20,229 bases of DNA. Origin: RGIG4694 sp964501705. Lineage in GTDB: Bacteria; Bacillota; Clostridia; Oscillospirales; Ruminococcaceae. The stretch is taken from NCBI GenBank assembly GCA_964501705.1, contig CAZCUQ010000022.1, positions 1 to 20,229 of the forward strand, written 5' to 3'. Below are positions 1 to 8,807 of the stretch, piece by piece. The position numbers and the translations under genes are program-made. Below the pieces are notes generated by a model that worked only from the letters and a program-made list of their open reading frames with translations, did no database searches and was not told the DNA's origin. Positions within the stretch are counted from its first letter, which is position 1. Every line of letters begins with the position of its first letter.

Positions 1-20
1 TATGGTTCCCTCTTTGCCCC

Positions 21-125
21 CTGAAGCTCCAAAGTTACAACAATTGATAACTAACTAAAAGCTGCGGCGGAAACGATAAAAGTAAATTGAAGCTAAAGGC
101 GGAAACGAGAAGAGTAACTTCAAAT
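21..125 (+). repeat. Interspersed repeat, copy A (left contig end)
   Basis: This AT-rich block begins with CTGAAGCTCC followed by AAAGTTACA. It then contains two diverged units with a period of about 32 bases, each starting GGCGGAAACGA (66-76 and 98-108). The same opening recurs at 14210 on the plus strand and, inverted, at the right contig end from 20229 downward. The GCGGAAACGA unit recurs inverted near 20127-20180 and in weaker form at 6791-6826. No ORF or RNA family is recognised in it. It sits immediately upstream of the miaB promoter. I infer a dispersed non-coding repeat family; its function is unknown. Confidence 0.7.
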
Positions 126-137
126 AAAAAAAACCTC

Positions 138-166
138 TTGAAAGAATAAAAAAAATATGTTATAAT
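138..166 (+). promoter_or_regulatory. Sigma-A promoter of the miaB-mutL operon
   Basis: The -35 is TTGAAA (138-143) and the -10 is a perfect TATAAT (161-166), with a 17-base spacer and an upstream TGT that gives an extended -10. Transcription would start near 173, leaving a leader of about 47 bases before the miaB ATG. It fits the only long plus-strand operon that follows. Confidence 0.85.
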
Positions 167-219
167 AAAGATATTCAGAAAAACAAACAGGGGATAAACC
201 GAAAGGATAAATTATAAAA

Positions 220-1611
220 ATGCAAACCGATAACAATAAAGATTATATTTCCCTTGTGAGAGAAATCACGGGAAAATCGGAACAGCCTCTCGCTTATATC
301 CATAGCTACGGCTGTCAGCAGAATGTAAACGACGGGGAAAAGCTTGCGGGAATACTTTCCGATATGGGGTACAAAATAACAGAGGATAAAAACGCGGCGT
401 CGCTCATTATCCTTAATACCTGCGCCGTCAGAGAAAGCGCCGAAACAAGAGTTTACGGAAATCTCGGCGAGATGTCTCACCTAAAGAAAAAAAATCCCGA
501 TCTGATAATCGGATTCTGCGGCTGTATGGCGGAAGAACCGTCAAACATTTTGAAGATCAAAAGCAAATACCGCTTCGTAGATATGGTTTTCGGAACCTTT
601 TCCGCGTCAAAGCTTCCGTTTCTGCTTTACACCGTGCTTACAGAAAAAAAGCGGATCTTCGATACCGAAAAGAAAAAAGACGCTTCGGAGGCTTTCCCCG
701 AAAATGTCTCCGCTGTGAGAAAAGTTCCTTTTAAGGGAAGCGTCAGCATAATGTACGGCTGCGATAATTTTTGCAGCTACTGCATAGTTCCTTACGTGAG
801 AGGCAGGGAAATAAGCAGAGCGCCCGAAAATATCCTCGAAGAGGTCAAAAGGCTTGTAAACGACGGAGCAAAAGAGATCATGCTTCTCGGACAGAACGTC
901 AATTCCTACGGAAAGGGTCTTGCCCCGAAAACGAATTTCGCTGAGCTTCTTTACAAAATAAACGGCATAGACGGCGATTTCAGAATCCGTTTCATGTCTC
1001 CGAATCCGAAAGACGCGGGAGAAGAATTCATAAACGCTGTTTTTGAATGTGAAAAGGTATGCAAACACCTTCATCTGCCGCTCCAGTCGGGGAGCGACCG
1101 TATTCTTTCTCTTATGAACCGCCGCTATACAGCGGAACAGTATATGGATACGGTCAGCGCCGCACGTAAAAGATCTCCCGATTTTTCGATAACGACCGAT
1201 ATAATAGTCGGATTCCCGAACGAGTCGGAGGATGATTTTCTGCAAACTCTGAAAATTATGAAGGAAGTTAAATTTGACAATATCTTTTCCTTTATCTTTT
1301 CAAGACGAAAGGGAACAAAGGCTTATGATATGGAGGATAAAATATCCGACGCTGAAAAAAGCGAAAGAATGAGACGTCTCCTGACTCTTCAAACGGAAAT
1401 TTCCGACGAGAACTATAAACGCTTCGTAGGAAGAAAAATGAAGATACTGTTCGACGGGTGCTGTATTCGGAAAAATGGTTATATCACGGGAAAAAGCGAT
1501 GAATTTATAATCGCCGAGGCAAAGGGCAGCAGCTCCCTTATCGGAGAATTTCACACCGTCACGGTAACGGATGCGGGTTCAAGAGCCGTCGGCGGAGAAA
1601 TAACTGACTAA
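220..1611 (+). CDS. miaB: tRNA-2-methylthio-N6-dimethylallyladenosine synthase MiaB
   Basis: MiaB is a radical-SAM enzyme that adds a methylthio group at C2 of i6A37 in tRNAs reading UNN codons, which stabilises codon-anticodon pairing. The 463-residue length is normal. The N-terminal UPF0004 domain carries its cluster cysteines in YGCQQN (C32), NTCAVRE (C68) and GFCGCMAE (C102). The radical-SAM cluster motif is C181-x3-C185-x2-C188, and a C-terminal TRAM-like domain covers roughly the last 65 residues. AAAGGA (202-207) lies a rather long 12 bases before the ATG. It is the first gene of an operon with the ricA/ylbF-like gene and mutS, an order also seen around miaB in Bacillus. The MiaB call, as opposed to the related RimO or MtaB, rests on the N-terminal motifs and this neighbourhood. 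Confidence 0.95.
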   Translation: MQTDNNKDYISLVREITGKSEQPLAYIHSYGCQQNVNDGEKLAGILSDMGYKITEDKNAASLIILNTCAVRESAETRVYGNLGEMSHLKKKNPDLIIGFCGCMAEEPSNILKIKSKYRFVDMVFGTFSASKLPFLLYTVLTEKKRIFDTEKKKDASEAFPENVSAVRKVPFKGSVSIMYGCDNFCSYCIVPYVRGREISRAPENILEEVKRLVNDGAKEIMLLGQNVNSYGKGLAPKTNFAELLYKINGIDGDFRIRFMSPNPKDAGEEFINAVFECEKVCKHLHLPLQSGSDRILSLMNRRYTAEQYMDTVSAARKRSPDFSITTDIIVGFPNESEDDFLQTLKIMKEVKFDNIFSFIFSRRKGTKAYDMEDKISDAEKSERMRRLLTLQTEISDENYKRFVGRKMKILFDGCCIRKNGYITGKSDEFIIAEAKGSSSLIGEFHTVTVTDAGSRAVGGEITD

Positions 1612-1627
1612 CGAAAGGAGTCATTAT

Positions 1628-2038
1628 ATGACTATTATTGAAAAAACAAGAGAACTCGGAGCAATGCTCCAACAGGATGAAAGATACATTTCCTACGTGA
1701 CCGCAAAAGAAAAAAACGATGAGGACGAAGATCTCGGACAACTCATAAACGGTTTTTCCGAGCTTAGACTTCAGCTCAACGCGGAAATGTCAAAATCGGA
1801 CAAGAACTCGGAAAAAATCGCCGCTCTTGATTCGAGGATAAAGGAACAGTACAATAAGATCATGTCCAATGAAAATATGATAAATTTCACAAAGGCAAAA
1901 AACGAAATGGACAGTCTCCTTTCACAGATAAACACGATTATCACATACAGCGCCAACGGAGAAGCCCCCATGACCCGCCCCGCCGTAAATCTGTCCTCAT
2001 GCGCGGGCAGCTGTGAAAGCTGCGGGGGCTGCGGCTGA
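1628..2038 (+). CDS. YlbF/YmcA (RicF/RicA) family protein with cysteine-rich tail
   Basis: This 136-residue protein is mostly helical and charged, with the Com_YlbF family pattern: an N-terminal 'EKTRELGAML' helix, a central region rich in E, K and Q, and 'INFTKAKNEMDSLLSQI'. In Bacillus the family members RicA (YmcA) and RicF (YlbF), with RicT, form a complex that binds [4Fe-4S] clusters and promotes RNase Y processing, competence, sporulation and biofilm formation. Here the tail has four closely spaced cysteines, C125, C129, C132 and C135, suited to binding metal or an Fe-S cluster (inference). An AAAGGAG ribosome binding site precedes the ATG. The stop codon overlaps the mutS ATG (TGATG), so translation of the two is probably coupled. 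Its place beside miaB matches ymcA in Bacillus, but I cannot say which paralogue it is. Confidence 0.85.
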   Translation: MTIIEKTRELGAMLQQDERYISYVTAKEKNDEDEDLGQLINGFSELRLQLNAEMSKSDKNSEKIAALDSRIKEQYNKIMSNENMINFTKAKNEMDSLLSQINTIITYSANGEAPMTRPAVNLSSCAGSCESCGGCG

Positions 2039-4686
2039 TGAAAAACGCTGAAAAGGAAAAAGAAAAAAGCAAATTAAGTCCTCTTCTGGAACAGTTTTTC
2101 GAGATAAAAATACAATACCCCGAACATCTGCTTTTCTTCCGCGTAGGTGATTTTTACGAGATGTTCTACCAGGACGCGGAAACAGCACATGAACTCCTCG
2201 GACTTACCCTGACGCAAAAAAAATGCGGCGTCGGGGAACCCCCCGCTCCTATGTGCGGAGTTCCGTATCATGTCGCTGATATGTATATCGGAAAGATCCT
2301 TAAAATGGGGAAAAGCGTGGCTATCTGCGAGCAGATGGAGGCGGCAAGCAGCAAGATACCGCTCATCAAACGCGAGGTAGTAAAGATCATCACTCCCGGA
2401 ACCGTCACCGACGGAGATATGCTCGACGAGGGCGAAAGCAATTTTCTGTGCTGCGTTTATTTCGGAAAGTCGGGAGCGGCTTCCTGCTTTGCGGATATAT
2501 CTGCGGGACAGGTGTATCTTTTTGAGTATGATCTGAGTGAAAACGCGTCCGCAAAAGATAAAATGAACGCCGCCGATCTTATAATAAACGATATCGCAAA
2601 GTTTTCTCCATCGGAGATGCTGTGTTCGGAGGATTTTCTGTCGGATTCGCGCATAGAAAGCTTTCTGAAAATAAATTACGGACTGAAACCGCGTATCCTT
2701 CCCAAAGAGAATTTTTCGGCGGAGGGAAAAACGGATATCCTTACGAAACAGTTTAACGCGGAAAATATCGGGGAACTTGGTTTTTCCTCCGAGTTTTCGG
2801 CGGATATAAAATGCGCTTCGGCTCTGTTTTGCTATATCGCGGATACACAGAAATCGATCGTCGGGAGATTCTCCGAGATAATCCGGGGAAACAGAAAGAA
2901 GTACATGGAGACAGACAGGGATCTTATTCGGAACCTTGAGCTTTGCGAGACTATGCTGACCAAGGACAGACGGGGAAGTTTATTATGGGTGCTTGACAGA
3001 ACAAATACCTCTATGGGCAGAAGAATGTTAAGACGTACAATAGAAAGACCTCTTTCAAGTCCCGCGGCGATAATAGCGCGGCTTGACGCGGTGGAGCAGC
3101 TCTGCGGCGATGTTATAGGAAGCGCGGAGCTGTCGGAGCTTCTCAAGGGGATCTGCGATATTGAAAGAACTATGTCAAAGGCAGCATATAAAACTATTCT
3201 GCCGCGCGATATGAAGGCTCTCGGAGAAAGCGCCGCCGTGCTGCCCGAAATAAAAAAGCTTGCGGGAAAATATTCCGCTGCTTTGCTTCATCGGTTTTAC
3301 GAGGACATCGATCCCCTTACGGAAGTGAGAAATATCATAGATAACGCGATAGACGACAATACCCCGTCTCTGCGCGAGGGAGGATTTATCAAAAAGGGAT
3401 TTAACGAAGAGCTTGACAGGCAGAGAGATCTTCTCGAAAACAGCGAAAAGCTTGCAGAGGAAATCGCCGAAAAGGAACGCGTAAAAACGGGAATTAAAAA
3501 TCTGAAGCTCGGCAGCAACCGTGTTTTCGGGTATTATCTTGAAGTCTCGAAATCAAATCTCGGCGATGTTCCCGATCATTTTATAAGAAAACAGACTCTT
3601 GCCGCAGGAGAAAGATTCGTCACCGAGGAACTTAAACAGCTTGAATATGACGCTTCAAACGCGAAGGAAAAAATAGAAGAGCTTGAAAAGGAAATATATT
3701 CCGAGGTTCGGGATTTCATCGCGGATAAGCTTGCCGTTATCCAGAAAACAGCGGAGACAGTCGCGGCGCTCGATGTTTTGCTTAGCTTCGCAAAAGCCGC
3801 TTCGGAGAATAATTACGTCCGTCCCGACATCGCGGACGACGGAATAATAGATATACGCGGAGGACGTCACCCCGTCATAGAAAAACTCACTGAGGACGGA
3901 AAATACGTTCCGAACGATACATATCTCGATACGTCCGATAACAGAATGGCAATAATTACAGGACCGAATATGGCGGGAAAATCTACATTTATGAGAACAA
4001 CGGCGCTTATCGTGCTTATGGCGCATTTAGGCTCGTTCGTTCCCGCCGACAGCGCGAAGATATGCCTTGTGGACAGAATTTTCACGAGAGTGGGCGCGTC
4101 TGATAATCTTTCGGCGGGAAAATCCACGTTTATGGTTGAAATGAACGAGGTGGCGGAGATACTTAATCACGCGACGAAAAAAAGTCTTGTTATACTCGAT
4201 GAGGTCGGCAGAGGCACGTCGACGTCGGACGGGATCGCAATTGCCGAAGCGACTGCCGAGGCTCTTGCCAATGACAGAACGCTCGGCTGTAAAACTCTGT
4301 TTGCCACGCATTATCACGAGCTTATCTCTCTTGAGGGAAAAGTCAAGGGGATAAAGAATTACAGTCTCCCCGTTTTGCGTACGGGAGATTCGATACGCTT
4401 TATGCACAAAATAGTAAGAGGCGGTGCGGACGAAAGCTTCGGAATAGAAGTCGCGAAGCTTGCGGGAATTCCGAACAAGGTGCTTTCCCGTGCGAGAGAG
4501 ATTCTTCGGGAAACCGAAAAAGATCGGAATATCCCCGAAACAAAGGAAACGAAAGAACAGCTTTCATTCGGAGGATATAATGAAAGCAAGGCTCTCACAA
4601 AGCTTCGTCAGATAAATCCCGATGAAATATCTCCCATGGAAGCGCTGACGCTCTTAAAACAGCTTGCGGAGCTTGCGCGGGAATAA
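2038..4686 (+). CDS. mutS: DNA mismatch repair protein MutS
   Basis: MutS recognises mispaired bases and small loops, then recruits MutL. The protein has 882 residues, normal for MutS1. The mismatch-reading Phe-x-Glu motif is F39-Y40-E41 in the N-terminal domain, followed by the connector, lever and clamp regions. The ATPase domain has Walker A GPNMAGKST (642-650) and Walker B ILDEVGRGTSTSDG with D721 and E722. Near the C terminus Q841-L-S-F resembles a sliding-clamp (DnaN) binding motif. The ATG overlaps the stop codon of the upstream gene, and no separate strong ribosome binding site is needed if translation is coupled. mutL follows after about 40 bases. Confidence 0.98.
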   Translation: MKNAEKEKEKSKLSPLLEQFFEIKIQYPEHLLFFRVGDFYEMFYQDAETAHELLGLTLTQKKCGVGEPPAPMCGVPYHVADMYIGKILKMGKSVAICEQMEAASSKIPLIKREVVKIITPGTVTDGDMLDEGESNFLCCVYFGKSGAASCFADISAGQVYLFEYDLSENASAKDKMNAADLIINDIAKFSPSEMLCSEDFLSDSRIESFLKINYGLKPRILPKENFSAEGKTDILTKQFNAENIGELGFSSEFSADIKCASALFCYIADTQKSIVGRFSEIIRGNRKKYMETDRDLIRNLELCETMLTKDRRGSLLWVLDRTNTSMGRRMLRRTIERPLSSPAAIIARLDAVEQLCGDVIGSAELSELLKGICDIERTMSKAAYKTILPRDMKALGESAAVLPEIKKLAGKYSAALLHRFYEDIDPLTEVRNIIDNAIDDNTPSLREGGFIKKGFNEELDRQRDLLENSEKLAEEIAEKERVKTGIKNLKLGSNRVFGYYLEVSKSNLGDVPDHFIRKQTLAAGERFVTEELKQLEYDASNAKEKIEELEKEIYSEVRDFIADKLAVIQKTAETVAALDVLLSFAKAASENNYVRPDIADDGIIDIRGGRHPVIEKLTEDGKYVPNDTYLDTSDNRMAIITGPNMAGKSTFMRTTALIVLMAHLGSFVPADSAKICLVDRIFTRVGASDNLSAGKSTFMVEMNEVAEILNHATKKSLVILDEVGRGTSTSDGIAIAEATAEALANDRTLGCKTLFATHYHELISLEGKVKGIKNYSLPVLRTGDSIRFMHKIVRGGADESFGIEVAKLAGIPNKVLSRAREILRETEKDRNIPETKETKEQLSFGGYNESKALTKLRQINPDEISPMEALTLLKQLAELARE

Positions 4687-4729
4687 TATTTCTCCGCAGA
4701 CACAGCAGAGTTAAGTAAGGAATATGAAA

Positions 4730-6754
4730 ATGAATAAAGTTCACCTTCTGGATAAAAAAGTATATGAACTTATCGCTGCGGGCGAGGTCATCGAAAGACC
4801 AAGCTCCATTATAAAGGAGCTTACGGAAAATTCCATAGACAGCGGGGCGTCCTCAATAACCGTTGAAATAAAGCAGGGCGGGATATCATATATGCGCATA
4901 TCCGACAACGGGAGCGGAATATATAAGGACGATGTCCCCACGGCGTTTCTCCGTCATGCCACGAGCAAGATATCGGACGAAAGCGATTTGTCCTCGATAA
5001 GCACTCTGGGGTTTCGCGGAGAAGCTCTTGCGTCGGTAGCGGCTGTTTCAAAGGTCGAGGTACTCACAAAGACCTCGGGGGATTTCTACGGGACTCACTA
5101 CAGAATAGAGGGTACGGAGGAAAAGCTCTGCGAGGACTGCGGCTGTCCCGACGGAACGACAATAATCGTCAGAGATCTTTTTTATAATGTTCCCGCGAGA
5201 CTTAAATTTCTCAAAAAGGATGTTGCGGAGGGAAACGATATAGCGCGCATAGTGGAAAGAATAGCGCTCAGTCACCCCGAAATCTCGGTGAAATTCATAC
5301 GTGACAATAAGCGGGTATTGTTTACTCCGGGAGATAACAATCTGTATTCCGCGATATATTCCGTATTCGGCAAGCAGTTTGCGGTATCTTTGATCCCCAC
5401 GGACTACTCGTATAACAATATAAAGGTAACCGGCTTCACTGTAAAGCCCGTATTCGGAATGAAGAACAGAAAATATCAGACTTTTTTCGTCAATAAGCGT
5501 TATATTCGTTCTGCGGCTTGCATACAGGCGCTTGAAGAGGGATATAAAAACACTATGATGGAGGGAAAATTTCCCGCGTGCGTATTGTTTATTGAAATTT
5601 CTCCCAGGGAAATGGACGTAAACGTTCATCCGCAGAAGCTTGATGTTCGCTTTTCAGATGAAAAAGCTGTTTACGACGCTGTTTTTTTCGCGGTGAGAAA
5701 TTCGGTACTTGCGGATAATAAGCCCCGCGAGGTGCAGATAAACAAGCCGAAGCCCGATTATTCCCTGCCGAAATTTACGGATACTCCCTTTAAGCAGACG
5801 GCGTTTGACGATAAAGGCGAAGTCTTTGAGAGAATTTCCGCAAAGGATTATGCGGCGGCGGTTTCTCTGTCCGACAGGAACACGGAAAATGCAAGTCCTG
5901 TTCCGAAAAAGGAAAAATGGGAAAATATTTCCTCTTCGGAATACCGTCAAAAATATGTCAAAAATCCCGAACAAAAGTCCGCTTTTGTTTCCGCCGCGCC
6001 GACAGAGACAACGGGTCATTCTTCCGAAGAGGAAAACCTTATAGGCGATGATTTTCCCGATTTTACGGATAATAAAGAAAGCGGCGCTTCAGAACCCGAA
6101 AGAGCTTATAAATACCTCACAAGGGAAAGCTTTGAAAAAACCGCGGAGGAAGAAACGCCTCCCGAAGAGGAAATAAAGGAGATCCCAAGGTTTAAAATAA
6201 CGGGAGAAATCTTTAAAACCTACATAGTCGCGGAAACGGATGACGGGATAATTTTCGTTGACAAGCACGCCGCCCATGAGAGGATAAATTTTGAAAGGCT
6301 TCGTTCGGGAGAGCTGAAGCTTCGCTGTCAGATGCTTCTTGAAAAGGCGGAGGTTCGATTATCCTATGATGAATACGACGCTGTGCGCCGAAATCTCGAT
6401 ACGGTAAAGGAACTGGGTTTCGACATAGAGCCGCTTGATTCTCCCATAATAAGAGTAAACGGGATACCGTCGGTACTCGATTTCTGCTGCGCGGCGGATA
6501 TTGCCGCAGAGCTTGCGAAGGGTCTTGCGGAGAATAAGCACTCTCCCATGCCTGATATTCTCGATGATATGCTTCATTCGATAGCCTGCAAAGCTTCGAT
6601 AAAGGCTAATGACGACAATTCTCCCGAAGAGCTTGAGGTTCTTGTAAAGCGCGTTCTTTCCGATGACAAAATAAAATATTGTCCTCACGGTAGACCCGTT
6701 ATGTTTAAAATCACCAAGCGGGAGATAGAAAAGCAGTTTCGGCGTATTGTATAG
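4730..6754 (+). CDS. mutL: DNA mismatch repair endonuclease MutL
   Basis: MutL couples mismatch recognition by MutS to strand incision. The N-terminal GHKL ATPase shows ENSIDSG, DNGSG, RHATSK and GFRGEAL. A long, charged, poorly conserved linker follows (about residues 340-480). The C-terminal domain carries D511-KHAAHER-INFE522, matching the DQHA(X)2E(X)4E metal-dependent nicking motif with Lys for Gln, and also ACKASIKA and CPHGRP. It is therefore expected to nick DNA itself, as in bacteria without MutH. I chose ATG 4730 because AAGGA (4717-4721) is 8 bases upstream of it and because the family start MNK..LLD fits; an in-frame ATG at 4724 is possible. It is the last gene of the miaB operon. 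Confidence 0.97.
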   Translation: MNKVHLLDKKVYELIAAGEVIERPSSIIKELTENSIDSGASSITVEIKQGGISYMRISDNGSGIYKDDVPTAFLRHATSKISDESDLSSISTLGFRGEALASVAAVSKVEVLTKTSGDFYGTHYRIEGTEEKLCEDCGCPDGTTIIVRDLFYNVPARLKFLKKDVAEGNDIARIVERIALSHPEISVKFIRDNKRVLFTPGDNNLYSAIYSVFGKQFAVSLIPTDYSYNNIKVTGFTVKPVFGMKNRKYQTFFVNKRYIRSAACIQALEEGYKNTMMEGKFPACVLFIEISPREMDVNVHPQKLDVRFSDEKAVYDAVFFAVRNSVLADNKPREVQINKPKPDYSLPKFTDTPFKQTAFDDKGEVFERISAKDYAAAVSLSDRNTENASPVPKKEKWENISSSEYRQKYVKNPEQKSAFVSAAPTETTGHSSEEENLIGDDFPDFTDNKESGASEPERAYKYLTRESFEKTAEEETPPEEEIKEIPRFKITGEIFKTYIVAETDDGIIFVDKHAAHERINFERLRSGELKLRCQMLLEKAEVRLSYDEYDAVRRNLDTVKELGFDIEPLDSPIIRVNGIPSVLDFCCAADIAAELAKGLAENKHSPMPDILDDMLHSIACKASIKANDDNSPEELEVLVKRVLSDDKIKYCPHGRPVMFKITKREIEKQFRRIV

Positions 6755-6790
6755 CTGTCATATGACGCGTCTCTTACCGGATTTTCAGAT

Positions 6791-6826
6791 AAATTACTTA
6801 AAGCCAAAGCGAAAACGATAAGGAAA
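6791..6826 (+). repeat. Degenerate copy of the GCGGAAACGA repeat unit
   Basis: The stretch AAGCCAAAGCGAAAACGATAA (within 6791-6826) resembles the units at 66-129 (GAAGCTAAAGGCGGAAACGA) and those at the right contig end. It lies in the 261-base gap between mutL and ylxM. A weak AT-rich hairpin, CCAAAAA pairing with TTTTTGG near 6879-6901, follows but has no T-run after it, so I do not call it a terminator. Similarity was judged by eye and the copy is divergent. Confidence 0.4.
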
Positions 6827-6935
6827 AACAACAATGGAGCTGTCAGGAAGTTCCGAAGCCTCGGCAATAGAAACATTGCCAAAAAAACGTTCGCTTTTTG
6901 GTAAAAATTACTTCAAAAAAATTTTCTTCTCCCCC

Positions 6936-6964
6936 TTGACAAATGAAAAAAAACAGAGTATAAT
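6936..6964 (+). promoter_or_regulatory. Consensus sigma-A promoter of ylxM-ffh-rpsP operon
   Basis: The -35 TTGACA (6936-6941) and -10 TATAAT (6959-6964) are both perfect and separated by 17 bases. The start site is expected near 6971, with a leader of about 45 bases before ylxM. It is one of the strongest predicted promoters in the window, as expected for an operon carrying SRP, ribosomal protein and tRNA modification genes. Confidence 0.92.
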
Positions 6965-7015
6965 ATGTAAAGATAATTTGTTTACAAAGATGAAACCTTT
7001 ACAGCGAGGTCAAAA

Positions 7016-7381
7016 ATGAGCGAATTTCAAAAAGATCTTCATATCTCCTCACTGCTCGATATTTACGGCAGTCTCTTATCCGAAAAGCAACAGGATTTTA
7101 TGGATCTGTACTATAATGAGGATTTTTCGCTGACGGAAATCTCCGAACTCAGAGATATAACCAGACAGGGCGCAAGAGAAGGCATAAAACACGGCGAACA
7201 AAAACTCCGTGAATTTGAAGACGCTCTCGGACTTGAAAAAAAAATAAAAAGTTATTACGCTCTCTGCGCGAGGATCTCCGAGCTTGTTTCCGAGATCAGA
7301 CTCTGCTCAAAACAGTCGAGATCCGCCGAGCTTGCGTTTGAAATAGAAAAACTTATCACTAAATACAAAGACTTATTTTAG
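7016..7381 (+). CDS. ylxM: YlxM family (UPF0122) HTH protein, SRP-associated
   Basis: This 121-residue protein has a sigma-factor-like helix-turn-helix: LLDIYGSLLSEKQQDFMDLYYNEDFSLTEI followed by ITRQGAREGIKHGEQKL. YlxM proteins are encoded beside ffh in Gram-positive bacteria, and in Streptococcus YlxM has been reported to act with Ffh in SRP function. GAGGT (7006-7010) lies 5 bases before the ATG. ffh starts 18 bases downstream, so the two are co-transcribed. Family assignment is secure from sequence and context; whether it binds DNA or only SRP components is not shown here. Confidence 0.93.
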   Translation: MSEFQKDLHISSLLDIYGSLLSEKQQDFMDLYYNEDFSLTEISELRDITRQGAREGIKHGEQKLREFEDALGLEKKIKSYYALCARISELVSEIRLCSKQSRSAELAFEIEKLITKYKDLF

Positions 7382-7399
7382 TAAGAAAGGAAATGACAT

Positions 7400-8743
7400 A
7401 TGGCTTTTGAAGGTCTTTCCGAAAAACTTAATAATGTATTCAGAAAACTGAAAAGCAGGGGAACTCTTAACGAAAACGACGTTAAAGAAGCTATGCGTGA
7501 GGTCAAAATGGCTCTCCTCGAAGCGGACGTCAGCTATAAGGTCGTTAAGGATTTCGTCGCAAAAGTCTCCGAAAGAGCTGTGGGTACGGACGTTCTCTCA
7601 AGTCTTACCCCCGGTCAGCAGGTCATTAAAATCGTCAATGAAGAACTGATAAGCCTTATGGGCGGCAGGAACGAAAAGATAAATTTCCCGTCAAAGCCTC
7701 CGTGTGTTATTATGATGTGCGGTCTTCAGGGTTCGGGTAAAACCACTCACGCCGCCAAACTCGCAAAATATTTCAAGGAAAACGGCAAACGGCCTCTTCT
7801 CGTTGCCTGCGATGTTTATCGTCCCGCCGCTATCGAACAGCTTAAAGTCGTCGGCGAAAAGGCGGACGTAAAGGTCTTTGAAATGGGTCAGATAAATCCC
7901 GTCACCATCGCGAGGGAAGCCGTGCGCCACGCAAAGGATTACGGCAATGACATCGTTATTCTTGATACGGCAGGAAGACTTCATATCGATGAAGCTCTTA
8001 TGGAGGAGCTTAAAAATATCAAGTCCGAAACCAATCCGAACGAGATAATCCTCGTGGTAGACGCTATGACGGGTCAGGACGCCGTCAATGCCGCAAAGGC
8101 TTTCGACGACGCTCTCGGAATAGACAGCGTTTTAATGTCAAAGCTCGATTCCGATACAAGAGGCGGTGCGGCTCTGTCCGTCCTTGCCGTTACGGGTAAA
8201 CCGATAAAATTCGTCGGTACGGGTGAAAAGCTTTCCGATTTCGAGCCTTTCCACCCCGAAAGAATGGCTTCGCGTATCCTCGGTATGGGAGACGTTCTCA
8301 CCCTTATCGAAAGAGCGGAAACGACCATAGATGAAAAGGACGCGCGCGATCTTGTCAATAAGCTGAAGGAAAATGATTTTGATTTGAACGATCTTCTTGA
8401 CCAGATGCAGCAGATACGCAAAATGGGTCCGATAAAACAGCTTATCGGCATGCTCCCCGGCGTCGGAGATAAGATCAAGGACGCTGATATCGACGAAAGT
8501 CAGATGGGGAGAATAGAAGCTCTCATAACTTCCATGACTCCCGCCGAACGCGCAAAGCCGTCTATAATAAATCCCTCCCGCAAAAAAAGAATCGCTGCGG
8601 GAAGCGGCAATACCGTTGCCGATGTGAACCGTCTGCTAAGGCAATTTGAGGATATGCAGAAGATGATGAAGCGGTTCGGCGTTGCGGGCAAAAACAACAA
8701 GGGCAGAAAAAATAAGCTCAGAATGCCCGGAATGAAGTTTTAA
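7400..8743 (+). CDS. ffh: Signal recognition particle GTPase Ffh
   Basis: Ffh binds SRP RNA and signal sequences of nascent membrane and secreted proteins and delivers ribosomes to FtsY at the membrane. The 447 residues have the SRP54 order: N-terminal helical bundle (1-85), GTPase G domain with P-loop GLQGSGKTT (108-116), DTAGR (189-193) and SKLDSDTRGGAAL, then the methionine-rich M domain (about 325-447) with MLPGVGDKI and a basic tail ending in LRMPGMKF. AAAGGA (7386-7391) is well placed before the ATG. It follows ylxM closely, and rpsP comes next. Confidence 0.98.
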   Translation: MAFEGLSEKLNNVFRKLKSRGTLNENDVKEAMREVKMALLEADVSYKVVKDFVAKVSERAVGTDVLSSLTPGQQVIKIVNEELISLMGGRNEKINFPSKPPCVIMMCGLQGSGKTTHAAKLAKYFKENGKRPLLVACDVYRPAAIEQLKVVGEKADVKVFEMGQINPVTIAREAVRHAKDYGNDIVILDTAGRLHIDEALMEELKNIKSETNPNEIILVVDAMTGQDAVNAAKAFDDALGIDSVLMSKLDSDTRGGAALSVLAVTGKPIKFVGTGEKLSDFEPFHPERMASRILGMGDVLTLIERAETTIDEKDARDLVNKLKENDFDLNDLLDQMQQIRKMGPIKQLIGMLPGVGDKIKDADIDESQMGRIEALITSMTPAERAKPSIINPSRKKRIAAGSGNTVADVNRLLRQFEDMQKMMKRFGVAGKNNKGRKNKLRMPGMKF

Positions 8744-8752
8744 ATCAGCTTT

Positions 8753-8785
8753 TGATGTCATGAGACATTAAAATACATTTTTAAT
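8753..8785 (+). other. Small inverted repeats in the ffh-rpsP gap
   Basis: TGATGTC (8753-8759) can pair with GACATTA (8764-8770) across a 4-base loop, including one G-U pair. ATTAAAA (8767-8773) can instead pair with TTTTAAT (8779-8785). The two share bases and exclude each other. No T-run or clear promoter is seen, so this may be an mRNA processing or folding element in the rpsP leader, or chance in AT-rich sequence. Confidence 0.3.
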
Positions 8786-8807
8786 CGAAATTTCAGAGGT
8801 GAAAAAA

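Noticed and set aside
5048..5629. Long minus-strand ORF (193 residues) opposite mutL, and similar antisense frames elsewhere
   Set aside because: These are shadows of strongly conserved genes on the other strand and lack ribosome binding sites and family features.
6879..6901. Hairpin after mutL as a terminator
   Set aside because: The stem is almost all A-T and is not followed by a T-run on either strand.
6834..7019. Small plus-strand ORF of 61 residues between mutL and ylxM
   Set aside because: It runs through the consensus promoter at 6936-6964 and overlaps the ylxM start, has no clear ribosome binding site and no recognisable sequence pattern.
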